A stretch of DNA of 64,000 nucleotides from Apoda limacodes (lineage: Eukaryota; Arthropoda; Insecta; Lepidoptera; Limacodidae). A program made the position numbers and the translations under genes. Shown in pieces: positions 43,152-55,100 of the stretch. The notes below the pieces were generated by a model, which worked only from the letters and a program-made list of their open reading frames with translations, was not told the DNA's origin and did no database searches. Position 1 is the stretch's first letter. Each line of letters opens with the position of its first letter. The stretch covers positions 3,598,501-3,662,500 of the forward strand of contig OX291543.1 of assembly GCA_946406115.1 (NCBI GenBank), read 5' to 3'.

Positions 43152-46100
43152 GTAAGTAGTGGGTGGGCACTATTTCAATAAGCTGATCGACGTTGCGGTT
43201 TAATAGTAAAACCTCATTTTAGCATCAACTACCCGTACTATCTAAACGCATCTGATAATTTCAACGATGCTATAATTGTTATATATTATTCATATTATTA
43301 ATTTTTTGAGTTCCATGTGTGTATAAGTTTGAGTATCTTATTTTGATTTTTGTAGATATAGAGTTCATAATGCTAAAATTAACTTTTCTTTAAAATAAAA
43401 CTACTTTTCTCAAAGTACCTATTCACTTTCACATTTGACAGCTGTCAAAAATTAACAGAAACTACCCACTTTCCAACATGGGTTTTTGGGTTGTGTTCCA
43501 AATTGCAACAAGTAAGTTAAAAAAGTGAATTTGGGACTCCCGGGGTAGAGTCATTTTCCAACTGTCGTTGAAAAGTTGAATTCTTTACACATCCATAGAA
43601 AAGGTTGAAAATCACTGCTGTCAGTGTGAAAATTAACTGTCAAACACTTGTTCTAACCGGGTCGGTATCAAACGGGTTGATTTTTCTTCTTTTCCTGGCG
43701 ATAATTACTCAGCGTGATTTGGAACATAGCCTTAGTAGCAACATTTGTAGCACAATTACCTAGACAAAACGCTAAAAGTCAACATTAGATTTTGCTATCA
43801 TTACGCTACCAAAAGCTTGATACGCAAACTGCTAACAGTTTCTGCTACAAATTAGTTAGATGGAACAGCCTGTAAACATAGTTTTATCACATATGACTAA
43901 GTACTTATATTCTGTAAGTGAGTAATTGTGTTTGTTACTCACTTACAGCCAGCCAATGCTGTCTCAATGTGACACATGTGGCTCCTAAGTGGAAATGAGA
44001 TCCCCTTACTAACTTAGCCTATGTTAGAGTAACGCAACATGGAAGTTTAAAAAGTGGTTTTGGAATGCCCCAATGGTAGTTTTTCACCTGTCAACTTGAA
44101 TTATTTACACTCCCATAGGTACCATTGGAAATCATTCTTGTCAGTGTAGAAATAAGCTTTCAAACTAGGAGACCTCTAGTGAATCACTACTTTATCTGAA
44201 ACAAAAAAAAGGAAAAATTGTGGCAATAAATTTTCCTATTATAGTATTTCCTTTTTGTCTCTTCTCTCATTTTCTATCTTCTTCAAATAACTCATACAAT
44301 TAAAATAAATTCATTTTCAGGGCATTTTGATTTTTTTGGAGAATCATTTCATGCATAATTTAAGATACACATGGCCTGGGAACTTATATTTTATTGAAAC
44401 TTAATACTCAGATCAGTGTATATTAAACTATGCACCTCTAAAAGAGGGGTAAATATCCAAAAAAAAAAAAAAAAAAATTAGAGTTAATTTTTGGACCAGT
44501 AGAAGCCATTTTCAGAATAAAAACAAAAAACCCACAAGCGTGTGACATTTGGCCCTCATGACCATTGGCGCTGAGTATGTACAATGTACATTTTAGGTAA
44601 ATATGGTTAGTTAGTTAGGTGAACATTTTCCAGATTCCAGATTGGTGTACTTTATAAATAAACTTATGATTTCACTGTCAAACACACTCAAAATAGTACA
44701 AATTGTTGGTTCCAAGGGCACACTTTGCTTATATGGACGTATGTATGTAAAAATAAGATATCACTGTTTTAAATTGATTGGAACTTCTTCATAAATAAAG
44801 TTAATTGTTGTAAGAAATCAAATTGGTAATACATTAGGACATCACTGATTATTGATTAGTACTCTAGCTATCAAAAGTTAAAAAAGTGGTTGGAATTATT
44901 GTTAGCTATACTAATAATTATATAGTAACAATTTTATCATGCTTAGCAACATAAATAGATATATTAAGTTAGAAACAGGACTCATTACTAGTATGTAGGC
45001 ATGCCGATTGAGATTAATTCGTTTAATTAGGATATTTATTGCAGATTGACTTGAAGTATTAGACCAATGTAATTAATTGTCCCAAGAATCTTTACAATCA
45101 GACTCACAATGCATCCATAGGTTAGTGTAATCTTTAAAAATGAATTCATCATTCACACATATGGAGAATTGGTATGATGCAGATTATATATTTATTTTTA
45201 TAGTTCTTGATAACTTACTAGACTTTTGCTTATCAAAACACAGCAACTACATGTATTTACAATTTTACACTTACACTATTTATAAATTAAAATTTTGCAC
45301 TACCCTGTTATGTTATCTCACAATTAACTAGGGTCAAGTGGAAGAAAATGCCAATAAGCATTAAGTTTGCTTTGTATAACTTTTTAGTACAATAAAGAAT
45401 TTTCTATCGATCTATATATTACAATCAAAAAATTTATTCCTTTGAATTCTAGCAACAAGTGGAGGAGCAGTCTAACACATTTCAGCAGTTTGAGCTAAGT
45501 AGTACGACACAAGTAGAAAACCAGCAGGAATATGAAGTTGCCATCATTGAGAACCCATCAAACAATAATACTGAAAGGTAAGTTATGTCATAAAAAGCCT
45601 TTGCTGCTAATCATATTGCCGTTCATGGCTTTGCCTTCAAAGCAGTCTTAATATTGATAAAATTATTAAAAGCTTGTGATTAATATAAGAAAACTTTTTT
45701 GAATAAACATCGTACAAGATGGCAATAAATGCGTTAATATGTGCAAAGTAGATTTCAAGGTTATGATGAACATACAGACTAACAGACAATGCATTTTATA
45801 AAGGGTTAAAAAATTAATGTTGCTGTAAGAAATAGCATCTGGACAATATAGAATATGGGTAAAAAGAAACTACTTTAGTTACCGATAGGCTTTGGTTTCC
45901 AGCAATGCACTCCCAAAAAAAGGCGACTTCCCAAAAAAATAAAGGAGCACAGTTTTAGATACATACACATCTTGAATACATTAATATGAAAAGGATTGGT
46001 GTAGTTTGTAGTCCTAGAGATTTGGTGTAGTATATAATCCTAGAGATTTGGTGTCATACTACAAAATGGGCATGCTGATGCATGCAATGGGCATAATTTA

Positions 46101-49100
46101 CCTATTATGATACAGGCAACAGATTATTTCTGTAAACTGTCATTCACTGTTTTATTCTCTCTTTATGCTGATTTAAGTACGACTTTATTGATGAACGACT
46201 TACGGCGATATGTGGACTTAATACTTTAACCAATGTCGCATTCAAACAAGGCAGAAATCTGCTGCTTAATCTGTGTGTAGTGCAGGAACCACCCTTAGGT
46301 AGTAATTCTCTGTATATTACAGATCGGAGCCCCCAGTGATCGAGACAGAAGATCAGCTTATAGCGTCAGGCGCAGGCGCCGTGCGGTGGCTTAATCAGAA
46401 GTACGACTTTGTCGTCCGAAAATTGCAACTCAATTATGGTAAATTTCATTTTAAAGCTGCATTGCCAAGTATGCCATAATGGTGTTAATTTAACCAACTT
46501 ACTATAGACGAAAGGGGGTTATCATAGATTTTGTTTTTCATCACGCACACGGGTTTGCTCCGCATGTGTGGAATCAGTCTGAGGTTGCCATTAGTGTCCT
46601 TTGTGCGTGTGCCATGCGGGCACGGCATTGCGGTGCGAAGCTGCATGCGTGAGCGAATATGCATATCTCTGAAAACGCCCAAAATGTTTGTAGTTAGGGT
46701 GTGTATGTAACACTCAAAGTTCAGAAATATACATAACTACCTATTATTTTTAATACACACCAACAATAAAGGTTGAAGATTCATGGTTTCTTGTAAATAA
46801 ACATTTATGCATTTTTAAACTTTTTTCTACAATATATTGTTTTTCTTTTTATTAAATAAGTAAAAGGAAACATACATTATTCAAATTTCTAATGCTTAAA
46901 GTGAAAAGCGTAATATGTTTTTCTTACACAAACATTTTCTTAGTCCCACCTTCTTGGCATTCAATGCATAAGTACTTAGCTTTTTTGTGTACTGTATCAA
47001 TGGTCCCAAAAATACATATTATTTACTATCGGATGTATGTATGTAATCCAAATGCTAATCCGAATATTACTTTTCAGATGCTGGAGTCAAACTACTGCAT
47101 TCACAGTCTGGTTGTATCCAGTGTGTTTACCTGACTACGCCGAGTATGCAGTTAGCTTTTAATGCAATACCACAGTTCCTATGTATTGAAACTGGTTAGT
47201 GTCCTTTACATTTACTAATTATAAATAAACAAGCAAAAGATGGTAAAAACAAAACTGTAACACTCATACATGAATTTATTTGCCCGCGGCTGTGGTCTTC
47301 TCTTTAATGCAATAATATATTTATGTATACTACTAAAAAACACAAGGACTGCCGCTAAACTATATAAAATTAATTACTTGTTAAATAAATTTATAAACGA
47401 GTTATTGGTTCACGAGTCACACAGAACACAGTAAAATCATTACAATCTGTTATCTTGTGATCAAGGAATTTTGCAACAAGTCAATAAAAAGATTAGAATG
47501 TGCCCCAGAACAGTAAAAGCGCTAAATTCCATACAAAAAATGGAAAGTTTTATGACGACATTATGGTATAAATTACTTAAGTAATTAGTAATGTAGTAAT
47601 TCATCTCATAATCTGCAGGAAATTTATATTAAAGTTTAAAATTAAATTTAATGTTTACATGCAAATTACCTTTAGCACAAGCAAAATAGCATAAGCAATC
47701 ACTGACAATAATGTCATAGTTTGAAAATCTCTGTAAGTGAGTTGTTTAATTCTTTATGAGAAATAAAGAATCTTTAACCCAAAAATTTAAACGGTTTTCA
47801 ATATAAATGCTTGTGACAGAGAGACACAAAACTGAGTTATCTTATAAAGGTTCCATTACAAGGGCGTTTATTTTTTTCATATTTATTTATTTATAAATTA
47901 AAAAAATGCTTATACATTTTTGGTATAAACATTGCTTTTTCACTTAAACTATTATTTTACGTACACTAGAACATATATTTTATTAATACTTCAAATGCTA
48001 CATATAGCTTAGCCACAAAGTTTAAACCCTAAAAAAAAAAGCAGTTTAGAAAGTCTTCTTCTTTTAAAGTCGGTAAACATTGTTTTATATTGTTTCAGGT
48101 ATAGAATTCAACAGTACGATACCAACAGTTGGTGGGACGGGCAGTCCTAGCATTAAACATAATGTGACTTTGTTCCTAGCCGAGGACGGCAACGGAAAAT
48201 CTGTAATTGTTAGCGCGGGTTGGTTATCATCTTTTTCATTCTTATTTAATAGATATTATTGGATCTAAAATTATGCGTCGTCCAGACTCCAGCTATAGTA
48301 CGTTGGGCTGGCATGTCGCAGGTCTCGGGTATGATTCCCAGTAAAGGCAACTAATACTGTTATAATTTGTGATTGTACTAATAATTAATAATAATAATAA
48401 TATTCTGGAAATATTACACAACGCGACCTGACCCCAAACTAAGCCAAGCTTGTGCTATGGAAACCAGATAACCAATACAAATACATAATAAATACATTTT
48501 TTTTGTAAATTACATATTATAGATATTAAACACCCAGACTCAAGACACACACAAATGTTCATTCATTAATGTTTGCCTAGGTGGGAATCGAACCCGCGCC
48601 CTCTAGAGGTGTTGGTAGAACAGAAACTGGCTGTTGTTATTGGTTTATGCCGGTGATGACGATAGGATTACCATCTATCACGTTTGTGGGACGGAATACG
48701 ATCAGTGAAACACAGAGTTACGAGTATTAACTGTTTGCCTAACCGGTTGACGTTCGTTATATCTCTGACCCCCTCTTCGGGGATAAGTGTAGTGATGGTA
48801 TATCATATTAATTATATTAGTGGGTGTTTTGGTACCCAAAAACCAATTGCAACCAAAGAAAATAATTTATGTGTGGATGTAATGGTAGATAGTCTCAATT
48901 TGCTGATGAAGGTCAGAAATAGACGACAAATAACGCACCCATTGGTAAAACAAATTACCAGTTTGCTGTGTGTCCCATGAGACTTCTTCTGAAGGAAGCC
49001 CTTTCCCTTGAAATAACACCACGGAGAATACCACCCATGGAATAAATGCTTCCTGTAATAATGGAGTGACTCAACTGCTTAGTTCAAGTCTGGTGGTTGT

Positions 49101-52100
49101 CTTAAGAAAATATTGAAAAGAAAAATCCATTTTTACATTTAATCCATTTTCTTAGGTAATAAGTATAAGCAAATATTTGAAGTAAAAACGTTTAAGATAA
49201 ATATCTTTTAACTTCTACATAATATCATTTTCATAACCTTACTCGTAATTAGTGTCATTACGTGCAGGAAAAGCGAGTGCTAAGACTTGAATTACTCCCA
49301 CGGGCTTTTTCTTTGTAAATTTTACTTTTCGTAAACTCCCGTGCCATAATTACGCACCTATGGCCGCGGGTCAAAATATGAACTACACGCACACGCGCAA
49401 TTTTTAACTTCAGCCAAATTTTGTAATTCGTATATTTTCTAGAGTGGTGGTGTTCTTTACTACTTATATTCCCGCCATTTCAATTGTGTTTAGTGGGTTT
49501 GTTTATTTATTCACCTCATATTTTTATTTATTTAGTCGTAAATGTGATGAAAAACATTGTGTGTAACACGGGCGCGGTAAGGAAATTACAAACTCGAGTC
49601 ATTAAAGCCTTCAGCTTCTAAATAGCCTCTTGTTAGTAATTTTGTCCTTACCACTCTTAATATACAAATTAAATGTATTATTCTGCACATAAATTCCATT
49701 CAGTTTTGGGTTTACACAAAGGTGGCAAACAAGCTTACGGTTCGCCTGATGGTAAGCGGTCACCTTAACCTATGGAAGCTTGTAACACCTGCGGTGTCAC
49801 TCACGCGTTGCCGACCCTTCAAAAATTCAATACCTTCATTCTTGAAAAACCCAAGGGTACAAGCTTTCATATATTTTTGCCCATCCACCTGTACATAATT
49901 TGTGAGATTAGATTTCTTCATGTTTATTTTTAAATATCAAATTTAAATGATAAAACTCTTGGTGGTGTATAGCTAATTATATATTTATTTGTCAATCTCA
50001 GTCACTGTCACAATGTAGGTCCCTAGACTGTCCAGCGCAGTAGCCAACTAAATTAAAATTTTTATTTTTTGTAGGTATATCGACATTGATTGGAGATGAT
50101 CTGACATGGTTGATAGACACATTTAAATCTTGCAACCCGGCTTGGAGACAAGTTCGCTGTGTGGTCTGTGACCCTAATAGATGTCAACAGGTATGTTTTA
50201 TTATACAAAATTACTACAAATTTTAAATAAGTATAATATGTAACTAACCTTAACTTTATTTATTCACACCACTGGCTTTTCGGTGAAGGAAAACATCGTG
50301 AGGAAATCTGCATACGTCAAGAAAAAAAAAGACGTATGTGAAGTCCTCAAGCCGCACTGGGCCCGCGTGTAGACTATGGCCCAAATCACCCTTGCTTATG
50401 AGGGTAGGCCGTGCCCCAACAGTAGGGACGTATGAAGGTTGGCGAGATGTAACCAGCTTCTTAAATAAAGTAAAAAAACACCCACTTAATATTATGTGTA
50501 ACTTTTGGAATACAGTAAAAAAAAAATCTCATCATATTTAAATAAAGTATAATATGTAAGAAACTAGCTTCCAAAAATATTAAAAACCTAACTACCTGTT
50601 AAAATAAAGTATTATGTGGTACTGAATTAAATTAAACTTATTTAAAACAAATATTTTTGAATAAGGTATAAAATGAAGTTTAATAAAGTTCAAATAAAGT
50701 AAAAAATGTATTAACATATCTTTTCAAAATGTGAATACTTTTACAATAAAATTTACTAACTTTTTAAATAAAGAAAAAAAAGTAAAGCATAAATGTACAA
50801 ATACTGAAAGTGCTAATGTATATACATAATATTTTTGATGGTTCCAGAATGTTCGAACAGCTTTTCCGGCTGCCCACGTTACTTGTTCAGTGTGGCAAGC
50901 GTCTAGGGCTGCGGCCAGACTGTGCGCGGAGACGGCGCGGCGCGAGGATGCAGTCGTGGCGCCCGACGATATAGCGGCGCGGTTTAAGACGTACGCGCTT
51001 GCGCTGCTGAGAGGGGAACACACGCCCGCGCAACTGCAGGTATCTACATATATTGCGTTGGTACATTTTTAAAATTTTTAAACCAGTAAGCTTACCGTCC
51101 GCCTGATGGCAAGCTGTCACCACAGCGTGTGGCTTGCGACATCTGGGGCATTTTAAAATCTAATTACTCATACCTCAACCTAAACGTTCGCGGGATGAAG
51201 TTGCTCTTCTGCCCATGGCGAGCGGTGCGATGATGGTTGAAAGTTGCCGTGAGAATCATTTAAAACAATTCCTTAGCACACATCTATTATACATCCGTAT
51301 CCATATATAAATATATTTCGTCGTTACATGCTGCTAAGTGTAACGAAATTCGTGTCGATCTTATCTGTAGTGTAGTGTGTGCTTGTTTGCCTAAAAAATT
51401 TAAATTGCTTATGTTGCGTGTTTCTTTGGTGCATGCTGCAAGTTGTAACAAGATCTACTTTTAATGTTTCATATTGTGTTGCATAATCTGGTTTAATGTT
51501 TTCTTGTAAATAGGTTCTCAAACGTGGTATAATAGGTACTGGAGCGGGTACATTGCGATTGTGGGAAGCTCTGACTAGGCCAGCCGGAGCGGTTACCAAA
51601 ATGGATTCATGGCTGGAACCCGATAACTATACCAACATACTGCATAAGGTAAGTTAAGTCATTTACAAACGTATTTAAGTATAAACATGTGTTTCACTTT
51701 TAGATACAATATAATTTTTCACTATTTAATTTACGTTATAGTAAAAATGTTTTTGATTACAGGGTTTGGAACGGTTAGTGACCAAGTTTCAAACGTTAGT
51801 TCGAAGTCAGATGCAGCCGGACGAGTTTGTTAACCTTTTCTTTACCATTTCAAATCAACTAGAGGAAGAGAGAAGGAATTTTGCAATTAGCAGGCTGAGG
51901 GTAAGTTACTTAGAGATAATTTTAAGAAATTTCTCCGTATCCGCTTGGGGTTACTTAGCATGTACTTAGTAGCAGAATACTACGTTTCATTATAAGTGCG
52001 GGAAATCTGGTATTACGCCAAATCCTGATTGATTCTGATTAACAGTCAGACAGAGTTGGAATGACAGTTCCGCACGTGTATTAACCGTCTGTTTTTAATT

Positions 52101-55100
52101 CGGTTGCGAAAAACTTAAAGGATAATTACATGACAATTTGTTTTTTAGTGATGTACTTAACGTAGACATTACCAATTTCATACAGTCAGCCAGTTAGGGT
52201 TAATATATTTTTATATAAATAAAAATATTTATATTTACATAAATGCTTTGCTTGAGAATAGTAAAATTTACAAGGAGAATGCCCGTGGGAGTAATTAAGG
52301 GGTTTGCGCACACGTTTCCTGCACGTAATTACACTGTTTACGAGTAAGTGTGATGAAAAAAATCTTATGACTGATTTTTTGAATCTTTAAAATGCACTAT
52401 TAACAGAAATAAGGCCTAGTTCGCGCGTTTTTCTTCTTTTTTTTTTATATACAACGCCCGCCAATTTAACCGGCCAGTGTCTTTTATACAATATAAACAT
52501 CTATAGGGACTTTGTGTTCCTAGTACCTACTTAAATTTTTCATACAATATAAAACCAAGTAGAATTGTCGAAAACGTTAAATATAACATCTGGTTATCTT
52601 GTTGTTTAATGAAAATAATAAATTTATTTTTTTCTTCTTTTTAAGAAAGTTAGATGTTATGTTGAAATACGAATATACCGACGTTCAAAAGAAATAGATG
52701 AAAACCGGTTAATTTTTATTTGAAGTTTCCCGAAAAAAAAAATTCTTTTATTGTTTAGAATTTAAGAATCTCTTTAATTCAAAATAAGCCGTTGTCGTAG
52801 AGACACGACAAATCATTTAAATATAAAATTTATTTTGAAATAATGTAAAAGTTGATCAATTTAATGTATATAATTTCGCTGAAAAGGACGTGGATCAGTT
52901 ACATTTGTCTATCGGAAACGATATGTGAATTTAGTCATGGCCGCAGTCATTGGATGGGTGCCCAAGTAGTAGCATACTATTAAGTGGGCTCTTTACAACC
53001 ATGTTGCGCGTTTGCACCCTAAACATAATAACTGTCGCGTGGAGCTGCGAAGGAATAGAACCTTTACGCTCAAACGTTTAGGTACATTTTCGCACGCAGC
53101 TGTCGGTGTTGTTAAAGAGTAGTCTATGAAAGTGACCTTTACTCCTTTCTCTAACATAAAAGCCTGTAGACGGACAATGGCTAAGAAAATAACAAGCTAA
53201 AACAAACATAATATTGTACCATCATGTCTACTAATTAATTAATAAATAAGTCTACTTATTGTGCAATATATTCCAGGACACTGAATCTCTGAAGCAATCC
53301 CCTACCGACACCATCACTCAGTACGCTTACAATCTGATGAGTCATCAGACTAAACTCGCTCAGAAGTGCTTGGACGATAGAGCCGGAAGGTAATATATGT
53401 TCTATTATATACCATAAACGTATGCTATTTACCATATAACAAAAGCTTTGTAATTAAGTCAACTCTTATAATAAGACGGTCCTGAAAACTCTGACAGTCT
53501 GACTCTGGCCACTAGCTCGACGTCTACCAGTCCACATTGTTCCAGATTGGTGGACTATGACCTAAGGCTTCTCTCTCTTGTCCTTCCTGGCGAAGTACAA
53601 CACTGTATTATTTGATTTTTCAGAAGACATAGTAGCGCTGCCATTTGCAAATATGGAACATCCACTCAGGAATGTTCGTGTCTATTCAGCAAAGTGTTCC
53701 GATTGCCGTGTCGACACATACTGATGCTCACCACGGAGCTGAAGGTTGGTAACAGTCTTTATTAACACATCCTCTTCCCAATCCTCATCCACATTTCTAA
53801 AGGCTTTCTCATCCGCATCCTTTTTCTCATAAATGCTTCCCCATCAACCCTGGGTGTGACCCTAAATGACAGAATAAGAAATAGTGTGATACGGAAGCGT
53901 TGCTGTGTGAGAGAAAGTGTGGTGACAAAGATTTAGAAAGGTATGTTAAAGTGGTTTGGGAATGTCAAGAGGATGAATAAAAGTAGATGCACAAATCTTT
54001 CGACAGAAAATCAGGTGAATGCGCAAGAATGAGACAGGGAATCATATCGACAATGATCTTATGTTACGCCTACTATTAGATATTAATAAGTGATGAATAA
54101 ACGTCAAAAAATTTCAAACTTTTATTAATTTTTAAAATAAAATTTGCAAATATGTTAATTATATTTGTTTTTTTAAATTTTGGTTTTTCTGTAGGTGAAG
54201 ACGCATATACCTTTCGAACCCAGATGGACGGTTCAACATTGCCTATTTGGTTGTGAAAATAATACTACAGTCACCAGTAGCACGAATACCGCCACAGGTG
54301 AGTGTTCGTCTTAGCCCCGAGTCATATGCCCATGGGCAGACCTTGAGGCCGACCAAGCTTTAGATGCTGATTATTAGTTAACTAATAGATCGGGCTCTGT
54401 GTACTTATTAATTCGACTTTTTCCGCTTAATTTCCTTAGAATTTGAAAATTGCTTACCTATTTAGTACTTTTTTTCTGGTTGTATAAAATGCTATTGCAG
54501 GAAATTTGTAAGGCTAACTAACTCTTTGTGTTCAGGTGGTACGTTTATGGAGCAAGTGGTAGTGGAGTCAGCGGACGGACAACATAGACAAACCATACAG
54601 CAGCCACAGCAAATACACCAGGTTGGTACAACAGATGTTGGGTCGTCATATAGTCATGTTCAAAGCTGTGACTATCATGCCATATATTCATAGTCAAAGC
54701 TATGACTGTCACATCATATAGTCATGGTCGTACATATCTAATGGGCTATTACTATTTCTTAACTCGATATACTGTTACGTATTAGAGTAACAAAAATCTT
54801 ATTTGGTGTTGATACATTTAATTACACTTCACTGTACACATGACAAAGTCCCAATCGTAACCCAAACTTCAGTAACCATTTAAAGCTCGCTATATTCGAA
54901 TGCATTGTTTGTTGTTGCAATGCCGAACTATTCCAAACGCAGTTAATCACAAACCGGGCTCGTGTGCCTATATATTTTCGTCGACAAGAGCGAGGGCGTT
55001 CTGTAATGGTCCAGACACATGTAGTAAACTAAACATATATAGTCTGCATTTCCTTTTGTTAACTTTTACCAGTAACTTGAATCCGTGTTAATTTTAGTAA

